Below are positions 1 through 7,739 of a stretch of 34,438 bases of DNA, one piece after another (position 1 is the stretch's first letter; every line of letters begins with the position of its first letter). The stretch is taken from positions 774 through 35,211 of the forward strand of contig DGIT01000074.1 of the NCBI GenBank assembly GCA_002386465.1. Reading direction: 5' to 3'. The position numbers and the translations under genes were made by a program. Below the pieces are notes generated by a model. That model saw nothing but the letters and a program-made list of their open reading frames with translations. It was not told the DNA's origin and made no database searches. The stretch is from Burkholderiales bacterium UBA4615 (GTDB lineage: Bacteria > Pseudomonadota > Gammaproteobacteria > Burkholderiales > Burkholderiaceae_E).

Positions 1-90
1 TTTCGCGACGGCCGGGTGGTGCGCGATGCGGCCAATGTCCCGCACGACGCCGCCGCGCAACTGGCTGCGTTAGAGCCCGAGCAGGGCTGA
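1..90 (+). CDS. ABC transporter ATP-binding protein, C-terminal end (partial)
   Basis: The first 90 bases read as an open frame that enters from outside the window and ends at TGA. The 29 visible residues begin FRDGRVV and end in an Ala-rich tail. FxDGRIV/FRDGRVV followed by a short tail is the usual end of MacB/LolD-type ABC ATPases, just past the H-loop strand. The permease gene starts 17 bases downstream, which fits an ATPase-permease pair. Too little is present to show any Walker motif, so the call rests on this tail and the neighbour. Confidence 0.6.
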   Translation, partial: FRDGRVVRDAANVPHDAAAQLAALEPEQG

Positions 91-107
91 GCAACGGGGC
101 GCGCCGC

Positions 108-1352
108 ATGGACCTCCTCTCCACCCTTCGGATCGCACTGCGCTCACTGCGCACGAACACCCTGCGCTCGGCCCTCACGATGCTGGGCATCATCATCGGT
201 GTGGCTGCGGTCATCGCCATGATCGGCGTGGGCAAGGGCGCACAGACCCGCGTGGAAGAGCAGGTGCGCAGCCTGGGCGCCAATGTCATGGTGCTGTGGC
301 CTTCGTCCACCAACACCGGTGGCGTGAGGAGTGGCACGGGCGGCGTTCAAACGCTGACCGAAGACGACGCCAAGGCTATTGCCCTGGAAGTGCCTGAAGT
401 CCTGTTCGCTGCACCCACGCATCGGGCCTCGGGCCAGGTGGTGTATGCCGGGCAAAACTGGTTCGCCGCGGTGTTCGGCATCAACAACGACTTCTTCGAA
501 GTGCGTGAATGGCCGCTGGCGGCCGGTCGCACCTTCGAGCCGGGTGAGATCGCCAGCTCCGGCAAAGTGATCATCCTGGGACAGACCGTGGCCCGCCAGC
601 TCTTTGGCGAGGACACGCCCTTCGAGGACATGATCGATCGCACGGTGCGCCTGCGAAAAGTCCCGCTCACCGTCATCGGCATTGCCGAACGCAAGGGTCA
701 GAGTGCGGTCGGTCAGGACCAGGACGATGCAGTGTTCGTGCCGCTGTCAACGGCGCGCACCCGGCTCTTTGGCATCGTGCAGGGCAAATTGCGTCGGATC
801 AATTCGATCTGGGTGAAGGTGCAGCCCGGCCAGGACATGAAGAGTGCTGAAGATGGCATTCGCACGCTGCTGCGCCAGAGGCACAAGCTGTCTGCCGGTC
901 AGGAGGACGACTTCACGCTGCGCAATCTGACCGAAATCATGCAGGCACAAGAAGCCGCGAGCAAAGCCATGACGGCGCTGCTGGCCGCCATTGCGTCGGT
1001 GAGTCTGCTGGTCGGCGGGATTGGCATCATGAACATCATGCTGGTGTCGGTCACGGAACGCACCCGCGAAATCGGGCTGCGTATGGCAGTGGGTGCACGG
1101 GGCGGAGATATCCTGTCGCAGTTTCTGGTCGAGGCGGTCACGCTGTCGTGCATCGGCGGCGCCATTGGTGTGGCGCTTGGGGTCATTGCTGCACGTCTTG
1201 TCGGTTCATCTGCGGGCTGGCAGGTGCAGATCGAACCCACGGCGGTGGCCCTGGCCTTCGGTTTTGCTGCGCTGATCGGCATCTTCTTCGGCTACTACCC
1301 GGCGCGCAAAGCGTCGCGTCTGGAGCCGATCGACGCGCTGCGCTACGAATAA
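108..1352 (+). CDS. MacB/FtsX-family ABC transporter permease
   Basis: A 414-residue inner-membrane permease. One membrane helix lies near residues 20-43 (TMLGIIIGVAAVIAMIGVG). A large periplasmic domain of about 240 residues follows (MacB_PCD type), then three helices near 289-312, 338-366 and 380-397. The conserved cytoplasmic segment TERTREIGLRMAVGA and the C-terminal YPARKASRLEPIDALRYE are hallmarks of MacB-like FtsX permeases. The protein lacks the N-terminal ATPase domain of full-length MacB, and the ATPase is encoded just upstream, as in two-gene MacB-like systems. Such transporters use mechanotransmission to drive export of peptides, lipoproteins or macrolides across the envelope. The substrate cannot be told from sequence, and no adaptor (MacA) or TolC gene lies in this window, though either may precede it. 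Confidence 0.9.
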   Translation: MDLLSTLRIALRSLRTNTLRSALTMLGIIIGVAAVIAMIGVGKGAQTRVEEQVRSLGANVMVLWPSSTNTGGVRSGTGGVQTLTEDDAKAIALEVPEVLFAAPTHRASGQVVYAGQNWFAAVFGINNDFFEVREWPLAAGRTFEPGEIASSGKVIILGQTVARQLFGEDTPFEDMIDRTVRLRKVPLTVIGIAERKGQSAVGQDQDDAVFVPLSTARTRLFGIVQGKLRRINSIWVKVQPGQDMKSAEDGIRTLLRQRHKLSAGQEDDFTLRNLTEIMQAQEAASKAMTALLAAIASVSLLVGGIGIMNIMLVSVTERTREIGLRMAVGARGGDILSQFLVEAVTLSCIGGAIGVALGVIAARLVGSSAGWQVQIEPTAVALAFGFAALIGIFFGYYPARKASRLEPIDALRYE

Positions 1353-1367
1353 ACTCACCTGACTGCC

Positions 1368-2204
1368 ATGTCGACAAGCGCCATTCCCAACGTCCTGTCT
1401 GTTGCCGGTATCGATCCGTCGGGTGGCGCGGGCCTTTTTACCGACCTGCGTGCGTTCGCAGCCCATGGTGTGCATGGTTGCGGCGTGGTGACGGCGCTCA
1501 CTGCACAGAACTCGCAGGCGGTCACTGGCATCTCGCCGGTCGACCCCGCCTTCGTGCGCCAGCAGCTCGACACCCTCTTTGCCGATGTGCGGATCCGCTC
1601 AGCCAAGATCGGCATGCTGGGTACTGCTCCGATCATCCGTGCCGTGGCCGAAGGGCTTGATGCGCCGCTGCAGTCTGGCCAGCCGGCGCACCTGGTGCTC
1701 GATACCGTCATGGTGGCCAAGAGTGGCGATGCGCTGCTCGAGCGCGATGCCACCGCCATGCTGCTTGAGGCTGTATTGCCCCTGGCCACGGTCATTACGC
1801 CCAATCTGCCCGAGGCCGGTGTGCTGCTGGGCCAGCGGGCGCCGGAGACCATCGCCGAGATGCGCCGGGCTGCCGAGAAACTGCGCGAACGCATGCGCCA
1901 CAGCGGCCGTCGTTGGGTGCTGCTCAAGGGCGGCCATTTACAAGGCGATGCCATCGACGTGCTGCACGACGGCGATCGCATGCTGGAATTTGCTGCGCCG
2001 CGCATTGAGACCCGCAATACGCATGGCACCGGCTGCACGCTGTCGGCGGCGATCGCTGCGCGCCTGGCACATGACGACGATGTCGAGCGTGCGGTGGGTG
2101 TGTGCAAGCGCTGGCTCACCGAGGCGATCCGCCGCAGCGGCGAATTGTCTGTCGGTCAGGGTCATGGGCCAGTCCATGCCTTTCATCAACTCTGGAGTCG
2201 CTGA
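1368..2204 (+). CDS. thiD: Hydroxymethylpyrimidine/phosphomethylpyrimidine kinase
   Basis: A 278-residue ribokinase-fold kinase that phosphorylates HMP and HMP-P to HMP-PP, the pyrimidine half of thiamine. Visible signatures are the N-terminal AGIDPSGGAG (13-22), LDTVMVAKSG (111-120), VITPNLPEA (142-150), VLLKGGH (184-190) and the anion-hole/catalytic segment NTHGTGCTLSAA (217-228), whose Cys223 matches the active-site Cys of ThiD. Length is normal. It starts 15 bases after the permease stop, so it may be co-transcribed. It is not fused to ThiE. The thiazole-branch genes thiS and thiG lie about 9 kb away on the other strand. Confidence 0.95.
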   Translation: MSTSAIPNVLSVAGIDPSGGAGLFTDLRAFAAHGVHGCGVVTALTAQNSQAVTGISPVDPAFVRQQLDTLFADVRIRSAKIGMLGTAPIIRAVAEGLDAPLQSGQPAHLVLDTVMVAKSGDALLERDATAMLLEAVLPLATVITPNLPEAGVLLGQRAPETIAEMRRAAEKLRERMRHSGRRWVLLKGGHLQGDAIDVLHDGDRMLEFAAPRIETRNTHGTGCTLSAAIAARLAHDDDVERAVGVCKRWLTEAIRRSGELSVGQGHGPVHAFHQLWSR

Positions 2205-2209
2205 ACCGG

Positions 2210-3055
2210 ATGGACGCCCTCTCTGCACTGCCGCTGCTGGTCAAGGCCGCCATCCTTGGCATTGTCGAAGGCCTGACCGAATTCCTTCCGATCTCCAGCA
2301 CCGGGCACCTGATTCTCGCCGGCAGCCTGCTTGGCTGGCACGATGAAAAGGCCAAGGTGTTTCAGATCGCCATCCAGACCGGCGCAATGGCTGCGGTCAT
2401 CTGGTACTACCGCCGCCGGATCGCGGCTGTGCTCACCGGGCTCACTTCCGACGCCCGCGCCCGGCGCTTCGCACTGAACGTGCTCATCGGTTTTTTGCCC
2501 GCTGCTGTGCTCGGTGTGCTCTTTGCAAGCTCGATCAAGGCGGTGCTGTTCAAACCGGTCCCGGTCGCGATCGCCTTCGTCGTGGGTGGCTTCATCATCC
2601 TGTGGGTCGAGGCCCGTCAGCGGCGATCCAATGCCCCTGCGCGCATTGCGCAGGTCGATGACCTCACGCATCTGGATGCGCTCAAGCTAGGCCTGGCCCA
2701 GGCCTTTGCGCTCATCCCCGGTACGAGTCGCTCGGGTGCGACCATCATCGGCGGGATGCTCTTCGGCTTGTCTCGCGCTGCGGCCACCGAGTTTTCGTTT
2801 TTTCTGGCCATCCCCACGCTGGTGGGGGCAGGCGTCTACGACACCTGGAAATACCGTGCGTTGCTTGGCGTCTCCGACCTGCCTTTGTTCGCAGTCGGAC
2901 TGGTGACCGCGTTTCTCAGTGCCCTGGCCTGCGTGCACTGGCTGATCCGCTATGTGTCACGTCACGACTTCGTCCCGTTCGCGTGGTATCGGATCGGCTT
3001 CGGTGTGCTGCTTCTGATCACTGCCTGGACGGGCGTCATTCGTTGGTCTGATTGA
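2210..3055 (+). CDS. uppP: Undecaprenyl-diphosphatase
   Basis: A 281-residue polytopic membrane protein of the UppP/BacA family, which dephosphorylates undecaprenyl diphosphate to regenerate the lipid carrier for peptidoglycan and O-antigen. Both signature loops are intact: EGLTEFLPISSTGH (20-33) and PGTSRSGAT (170-178), the catalytic Glu/Ser/Arg motifs. Several hydrophobic helices fill the rest. The ATG at 2210 is chosen because the protein then begins MDALSALPLLVKAAILG, as expected for the family. The longer upstream frame is only read-through of the thiD overlap region. The start is 5 bases after the thiD stop, and the stop overlaps the recQ start, so thiD, uppP and recQ are likely one transcript. 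Confidence 0.96.
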   Translation: MDALSALPLLVKAAILGIVEGLTEFLPISSTGHLILAGSLLGWHDEKAKVFQIAIQTGAMAAVIWYYRRRIAAVLTGLTSDARARRFALNVLIGFLPAAVLGVLFASSIKAVLFKPVPVAIAFVVGGFIILWVEARQRRSNAPARIAQVDDLTHLDALKLGLAQAFALIPGTSRSGATIIGGMLFGLSRAAATEFSFFLAIPTLVGAGVYDTWKYRALLGVSDLPLFAVGLVTAFLSALACVHWLIRYVSRHDFVPFAWYRIGFGVLLLITAWTGVIRWSD

Positions 3056-4929
3056 GTGGCTCCGTGACGGATCAACCGGCAGGGGTTCCAGAGTCCGCGC
3101 GTGAAGTGCTTCGCCGTGTCTTTGGCTACGAAGCCTTCAGGGGCCAGCAGCAGGCGGTTGTCGAACATGTGGCAGGCGGCCATGACGCACTGGTGCTCAT
3201 GCCCACCGGTGCGGGGAAATCCTTGTGTTACCAGATCCCGTCGCTTGTACGGGCCGGCACCGGCGTGGTGGTGTCGCCGCTGATTGCGCTCATGCAGGAC
3301 CAGGTCGCAGCGCTGCGTGAAAGTGGCGTGCGCGCGGAGTTCCTGAACTCGACGCTTTCACTGACCGAGTCGCGCCGCATTGAGCAGGCACTGAGTGCAG
3401 GCGACATCGATCTGCTGTATGTGGCGCCCGAGCGATTGCTCACCGATCGCTGCCTGGCCTTGCTTGCCTCGATGCGCATTGCGCTCTTTGCCATTGATGA
3501 AGCGCATTGCGTCTCGCAATGGGGCCATGACTTTCGGCCTGAGTACCTCGGATTGTCGGTGCTCCACGAACGATTTCCCGAGGTGCCGCGCGTGGCGCTC
3601 ACCGCCACGGCGGATGCGCTGACCCGCACCGAGATTCGTGAGCGTCTGGCCCTGCACGATGCGCGTGAGTTTGTCTCCAGCTTCGATCGGCCCAATATCC
3701 GCTATGCGATCGTGCCCCGAGATGAACCGAGGCGTCAGTTGCTGGGGCTGCTGCGTGAGCAGCCCGCAGACGCCTGCGGCATCGTGTATTGCGGCACGCG
3801 CAAGCGCGTCGATGACACCGCCGCCTGGCTTAACGCACAAGGCTTCGATGCCCTGGCGTATCACGCCGGCATGCAGGCCACGCAGCGGGCGGAAAATCAG
3901 GCGCGCTTCTTGCGCGAGGATGCTGTGGTGATGGTGGCCACCCTGGCCTTCGGCATGGGCATCGACAAACCCGACGTGCGTTTCGTTGCCCATCTGGACA
4001 TGCCTAAGAGTGTGGAGGCGTATTACCAGGAGACCGGGCGTGCAGGCCGCGACGGCTTGCCATCGGTAGCCTGGATGGCTTATGGCCTGCAGGACGTGGT
4101 CAACAATCGCAGACTGATTGACGAGTCGCCGGCGCAGGACGAATACAAAAGAATGTCGCGTGCCAAGCTCGACGCCATGGTTGCATTGGCCGAAGCCGAT
4201 GACTGCCGTCGGGTGCATCTGCTGCGCTATTTTGGCGAGGCCGCCACGCCATGTGGCAATTGCGACAACTGCCTCACGCCGCCGCAACGCTGGGACGCGA
4301 CCGAGCCTGCGCGCAAACTGCTGTCGTGCATTTACCGGATCCGTCAGGCAGGTTCGGCTTTCGGTGCGCACCATGTCATTGGCGTGCTGCGTGGCGAGAA
4401 AGATGAACGCATCGTGCAGCGCGGTCATGATCAGCTGTCCACCTTTGGCATAGGCGCTGACCTGGATACCCGCACCTGGCATGCCTTGCTCAGGCAACTG
4501 GTGGCCCGGGGCTGGGTCGATGTGGCGCACGACCGCTTCGGCGTCCTGGAACTCACCGATGCCGCCCGCCCGGTTCTGCGGGGCGAGCAGACGGTGTTGC
4601 TCTCACGTGCCGTTCAGCAAGCCGCAGTGGCATCGGGCCGCAAGCCCCGCAGCGCAGCCAGCGCCCGCAGCACAGCAGGTAGCGCTGCCGCAGCCTTGGG
4701 ACTGGATGACGCTGCCCGCAGCCGATTTGAGCGTTTACGCGCCTGGCGTGGCGAAGCGGCGCGCGCCCAGAGTGTGCCCCCGTACGTGATCTTCCATGAT
4801 GCGCACCTGGCCGACATTGCCCGGGTCAATCCCCTGGATGTTGATGCGCTGCGGGGTGTGCCCGGTGTGGGGGCGACCAAGCTTCAGCGATACGGACAGG
4901 CCGTGATCGGGGCGCTGCAGAGCCTCTGA
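3052..4929 (+). CDS. recQ: ATP-dependent DNA helicase RecQ
   Basis: A 625-residue 3'-5' superfamily 2 helicase acting in recombination and fork repair. In order: Walker A MPTGAGKS (50-57), DEAH box IDEAHCVSQWGHDF (148-161), TATA motif III (184-187), motif V ATLAFGMGIDKP (297-308), motif VI QETGRAGRDG (326-335). The RQC zinc site uses Cys385, Cys401, Cys404 and Cys407. A winged helix follows, then an Ala/Ser/Arg-rich linker (about 525-550) and an HRDC domain (about 555-622). Length is normal for RecQ. The start is a TTG overlapping the uppP stop as TTGA. An in-frame GTG at 3064 (residue 5) is the alternative. Overlap suggests translational coupling. Confidence 0.95.
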   Translation: MSGSVTDQPAGVPESAREVLRRVFGYEAFRGQQQAVVEHVAGGHDALVLMPTGAGKSLCYQIPSLVRAGTGVVVSPLIALMQDQVAALRESGVRAEFLNSTLSLTESRRIEQALSAGDIDLLYVAPERLLTDRCLALLASMRIALFAIDEAHCVSQWGHDFRPEYLGLSVLHERFPEVPRVALTATADALTRTEIRERLALHDAREFVSSFDRPNIRYAIVPRDEPRRQLLGLLREQPADACGIVYCGTRKRVDDTAAWLNAQGFDALAYHAGMQATQRAENQARFLREDAVVMVATLAFGMGIDKPDVRFVAHLDMPKSVEAYYQETGRAGRDGLPSVAWMAYGLQDVVNNRRLIDESPAQDEYKRMSRAKLDAMVALAEADDCRRVHLLRYFGEAATPCGNCDNCLTPPQRWDATEPARKLLSCIYRIRQAGSAFGAHHVIGVLRGEKDERIVQRGHDQLSTFGIGADLDTRTWHALLRQLVARGWVDVAHDRFGVLELTDAARPVLRGEQTVLLSRAVQQAAVASGRKPRSAASARSTAGSAAAALGLDDAARSRFERLRAWRGEAARAQSVPPYVIFHDAHLADIARVNPLDVDALRGVPGVGATKLQRYGQAVIGALQSL

Positions 4930-4964
4930 CAAGGCTTTGCGCAGGGGTGGTCAGGGCGGAGCAA

Positions 4965-4993
4965 TTGCTGCAACCGCACAATCCCGGTACGAT
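4965..4993 (+). promoter_or_regulatory. Candidate sigma70-type promoter in the recQ/acyl-CoA dehydrogenase gap
   Basis: TTGCTG at 4965-4970 and TACGAT at 4988-4993 are separated by exactly 17 bases. Match to consensus is 3/6 and 4/6, so this is a moderate candidate. It would start transcription near 5000, giving a leader of about 290 bases before the dehydrogenase gene and placing the 29-codon ORF at 5048 inside that leader. Confidence 0.35.
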
Positions 4994-5047
4994 CGCTAAA
5001 AAGACGCGTCGAATGACGTGTGCGGTCTACCGTGACGGCCCCTTTCC

Positions 5048-5137
5048 ATGATTGAAGAGTTTCTTCGCATCCTTGACGACGATCTGCTGACAGCCGTGCA
5101 GGCGATTGTCGATCTGCTTGTAAGCTGGCTTCCCTGA
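5048..5137 (+). CDS. Possible 29-residue leader peptide or small amphipathic protein
   Basis: ATG to TGA, 29 codons, in the 361-base gap between recQ and the acyl-CoA dehydrogenase gene. The peptide begins MIEEFLRILDDD and ends LVSWLP. It is acidic at the front and hydrophobic behind, and 13 of 29 residues are Ile, Leu or Val. Codon use looks like that of the neighbours. No clear Shine-Dalgarno sequence precedes it, which weakens the case. Its stop codon touches the first of two overlapping hairpins (5137-5169). It could be a leader peptide controlling the downstream operon, a small membrane-associated protein, or chance. I do not recognise it. Confidence 0.3.
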   Translation: MIEEFLRILDDDLLTAVQAIVDLLVSWLP

Positions 5138-5169
5138 GACGCGGCTGGCGTCTGCTGTGTCACGCAGAC
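5137..5169 (+). promoter_or_regulatory. Two mutually exclusive hairpins downstream of the 29-codon ORF
   Basis: AGACGC (5137-5142) pairs with GCGTCT (5148-5153). GTCTGC (5150-5155) pairs with GCAGAC (5164-5169). The two stems share bases 5150-5153, so only one can form at a time. The first stem begins at the last base of the 29-codon ORF stop codon. No U-tract follows the second stem, so it is not a standard intrinsic terminator. The geometry is seen in the sequence; a regulatory role is inference. Confidence 0.35.
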
Positions 5170-5231
5170 CCGCACCGATTGGCCGTCTTCCGTAGGGCCT
5201 TCGCACAGTTGCGGTAATCTCCCGGGTCTGA

Positions 5232-5260
5232 GCCCAACGCGATGCGACGCGCATCCGGGC
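5232..5260 (+). promoter_or_regulatory. Nested inverted repeat before the acyl-CoA dehydrogenase gene
   Basis: GATGCG (5241-5246), spacer ACG, CGCATC (5250-5255) is a perfect 6-base dyad. It is nested within outer arms GCCC (5232-5235) and GGGC (5257-5260). It sits 16-20 bases before the Shine-Dalgarno sequence AGGGAG of the dehydrogenase gene. It may be an operator for a TetR/GntR-type fatty-acid regulator or an mRNA hairpin near the ribosome site. Confidence 0.35.
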
Positions 5261-5290
5261 CTTGCAGACACTCACAGGGAGCACCCCGCC

Positions 5291-6481
5291 ATGGATCTGA
5301 ATTACTCCAAGGAAGAACTCGCCTTTCGGGACGAGGTTCGCACCTGGCTTGAAGCCAATCTGCCGGCCGATCTGCGCCTCAAGGGCGAAGACGGCGAGGC
5401 CTATACCAAAGAAGAATTGCTGCGCTGGCACAAAATCCTGGCCAACAAGGGCTGGGTGGCGCCGGCCTGGCCCAAGGAGTGGGGCGGCCCCGACTGGGAC
5501 GTCACGCAGCGCTACATCTTCGAAGAAGAGTGCGGTCAAGCGGGCACGCCCCCGGTCGTGCCGTTCGGGGTCACCATGTGCGCACAGGTGCTGCTGAAGT
5601 TCGGCAGCGACGCGCAGAAAAAGCGTTTTCTGCCCCGCATCTACAACGGTGATGATTTCTGGGTGCAGGGCTATTCCGAGCCAGGCTCGGGTTCGGACCT
5701 CGCTTCGCTCAAGACCCGCGCCGAGCGCAAGGGCGACAAATACGTGGTCAATGGTCAGAAGATCTGGACCACGATGGGCCAGCATGGCGACTGGATCTTC
5801 TGTCTGGTGCGCACGAACCTGGACACCAAGATCCGCCAGGAGGGCATCAGCTTCCTGCTGATCGACATGAAGACGCCGGGTATCACCGTGCGGCCGCTCA
5901 TCCTCATGGATGGTGGTCATGAAGTGAACGAGGTGTTCTTCGAGAATGTCGAGGTGCCGGTCGAGAACCTGGTGCACGAAGAGGACAAGGGCTGGACGGT
6001 GGCCAAGTACCTGCTGGGCCATGAGCGCCTCAATACCGGGCGCATTGGCGGCTCCAAGCGCGAGCTGGCCCGTCTCAAGGCCTTTGCGGCCGAGCAGACT
6101 GATGGCCAGGGCAAGGCGCTGATCGATGATCCGCGCTTCCGTGATCGTCTGTCGCGTGTCGAGGTCGAACTCATGGCACTCGAGATCACCAACCTGCGCT
6201 TTCTCGATGCCATGCGCGGCGGCCGCCCGCCGGGAGCGGATGTGTCGATGCTCAAGATTCGCGGCACCGAGATCCAGCAGGCACTCACCGAGCTGATGTA
6301 CCAGGCGGCTGGCCCCATGGCCGCGCCGTTCAAGGCCACAGGCACGCAGGATGCGGTGGCATTTGACGACGCGCTTGCAGGCCTTGCCCCGCGCTATGCC
6401 AACTACCGCAAGACCAGCATCTACGCCGGGTCCAACGAGATCCAGCGCAACATCATCGCCAAAGCCAGCCTGGGCCTCTGA
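5291..6481 (+). CDS. Acyl-CoA dehydrogenase, large subunit (PimC-like)
   Basis: A 396-residue FAD flavoprotein that introduces the alpha-beta double bond into an acyl-CoA. The family signature YSEPGSGSD is at 128-136 and the C-terminal FAD/substrate segment IYAGSNEIQRN at 377-387. The usual MCAD-type catalytic Glu (YEG) is replaced by Ala379. Instead GHER (243-246) supplies Glu245 in the helix-G position used by isovaleryl-CoA dehydrogenase and by heteromeric FadE26-type enzymes, so the protein is probably active. Length and the adjacent 378-residue partner match pimeloyl-CoA dehydrogenase PimC/PimD pairs. The Shine-Dalgarno AGGGAG lies 9 bases before the ATG. Substrate is unknown: dicarboxylic, aromatic-derived or branched acyl-CoAs are possible. 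Confidence 0.9.
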   Translation: MDLNYSKEELAFRDEVRTWLEANLPADLRLKGEDGEAYTKEELLRWHKILANKGWVAPAWPKEWGGPDWDVTQRYIFEEECGQAGTPPVVPFGVTMCAQVLLKFGSDAQKKRFLPRIYNGDDFWVQGYSEPGSGSDLASLKTRAERKGDKYVVNGQKIWTTMGQHGDWIFCLVRTNLDTKIRQEGISFLLIDMKTPGITVRPLILMDGGHEVNEVFFENVEVPVENLVHEEDKGWTVAKYLLGHERLNTGRIGGSKRELARLKAFAAEQTDGQGKALIDDPRFRDRLSRVEVELMALEITNLRFLDAMRGGRPPGADVSMLKIRGTEIQQALTELMYQAAGPMAAPFKATGTQDAVAFDDALAGLAPRYANYRKTSIYAGSNEIQRNIIAKASLGL

Positions 6482-6483
6482 CC

Positions 6484-7620
6484 ATGAATTTCGAACTCAA
6501 CGAAGAACAGCGCCTGCTGGCCGAATCGGTCGGCCGGTATCTCAATGATCAATACGGTTTCGAGGCGCGCAAGCAGATCGTGCGCTCCGAAACAGGTGCC
6601 AGCGATCCGGTCTGGAAACAGCTCGCTGAAATGGGTGTGATGTCCATCCCGTTCTCCGAGGCAGCGGGCGGCATTGGCGGCGGCGCCGTGGACATGATGA
6701 GCGCCATGCAGGCCATCGGTAGCGCGCTCGTGGTCGAGCCAGTGCTGGCCACCGTCCTGGCCGCGCGCCTGATTGACAAGGCGGGCAGCGAAGGCCAGAA
6801 GTCCGATGTGCTGAGCGGTGTGATCGACGGTTCGCACAAACTCGCGTTTGCCCATACCGAAGACGGCGCACGGTATCGTCTCGCGCAGGTCAGTGCCACG
6901 GCGACCCGATCGGCTGGCGGTTGGACGCTCAACGGGCTCAAGCGTGTGGTCATTGGTGCGCCACTCGCCCAGCACATCGTGGTCAGTGCCCGCACCGCCG
7001 GCAAACCCGGCGATGCGTCGGGCATTTCCCTGTTCCTTGTGGCCGCCGGTGCCAAGGGGGTGGCGATGTCACCTTATCGCACCATCGACAATCAGCGTGG
7101 GGCCGATGTGAAATTCGACGCTGTGCAGCTGTCCGCCGATGCGCTGATCGGAGCCGAAGGCGCGGCGCTGCCGGCGATCGAGGAAGCGGTGGATTTTGCG
7201 ACCGCACTGCTGTGCGCCGAAGCCGTGGGCGCCATGCAGTTTGCCAACGACACGACGCTGGAATACCTCAAGACCCGCAAGCAGTTTGGTGCGCCCATTG
7301 GGTCGTTTCAGGCACTGCAGCATCGCATGGTCGAAATGTTCGTAAGCACTGAACAGGCGCGTTCCATGTGCTTTCTGGCCTGCTCCAAGGTCGATACGTC
7401 GACGGATCCTAAGGAGCGCGCGCGCGTGGTGTCTGCGGCCAAGATCAAGATCGCCGATGCCTGCCGCCAGATTTCGCAGGAGTCGATTCAGCTGCACGGC
7501 GGCATGGGCATGACCGAAGAAATGAAGGTCTCACACACCTTCCGCCGTCTGACCATGATCGCCCAGCAGTTTGGCGATGCCGATGCGCATCTTGAGCGAT
7601 TTGCAGCACTGGATCATTGA
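6484..7620 (+). CDS. Acyl-CoA dehydrogenase, small subunit (PimD-like)
   Basis: A 378-residue acyl-CoA dehydrogenase-fold protein starting 2 bases after the large-subunit stop, so surely co-transcribed. It keeps the FAD-binding segment TRKQFGAPIGSFQALQHR (264-281) and QLHGGMGMTEE (336-346). Where the large subunit has YSEPGSGSD, this protein has the degenerate AFAHTEDGARY (121-131), and it lacks the C-terminal xxGSNEIQ motif. Such division of features is known from alpha2beta2 dehydrogenases (PimC/PimD, FadE26/FadE27), in which cofactor and active site are shared between unlike subunits. I infer that it is the obligate partner of the preceding protein. A strong terminator follows 46 bases after the stop. 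Confidence 0.88.
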   Translation: MNFELNEEQRLLAESVGRYLNDQYGFEARKQIVRSETGASDPVWKQLAEMGVMSIPFSEAAGGIGGGAVDMMSAMQAIGSALVVEPVLATVLAARLIDKAGSEGQKSDVLSGVIDGSHKLAFAHTEDGARYRLAQVSATATRSAGGWTLNGLKRVVIGAPLAQHIVVSARTAGKPGDASGISLFLVAAGAKGVAMSPYRTIDNQRGADVKFDAVQLSADALIGAEGAALPAIEEAVDFATALLCAEAVGAMQFANDTTLEYLKTRKQFGAPIGSFQALQHRMVEMFVSTEQARSMCFLACSKVDTSTDPKERARVVSAAKIKIADACRQISQESIQLHGGMGMTEEMKVSHTFRRLTMIAQQFGDADAHLERFAALDH

Positions 7621-7666
7621 TCGTTGCAGTCGCTCAGACCGTCTGACAGTGATTGCTTCATTAAAA

Positions 7667-7690
7667 CGCCCGGTGATCCGGGCGCTTTTT
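7667..7690. terminator. Bidirectional intrinsic terminator
   Basis: Perfect stem CGCCCGG (7667-7673), loop TGAT, CCGGGCG (7678-7684), then CTTTTT on the plus strand and TTTTAA on the minus strand. It sits between the convergent dehydrogenase pair (+) and porin gene (-) and can end transcription from both sides. Confidence 0.9.
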
Positions 7691-7739
7691 ATGTCTGCGC
7701 GTGGACTTCTACGCGTTGATGTGTGTGGATCGTCTGTGT

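Noticed and set aside
3358..4530. Minus-strand open frame of 390 codons inside recQ
   Set aside because: His/Gln-rich composition and no domain; recQ on the plus strand has all helicase motifs.
5027..6022. Minus-strand frame of 331 codons over the acyl-CoA dehydrogenase start
   Set aside because: It runs antisense through the FAD-enzyme gene and its leader, with no domain or ribosome site.
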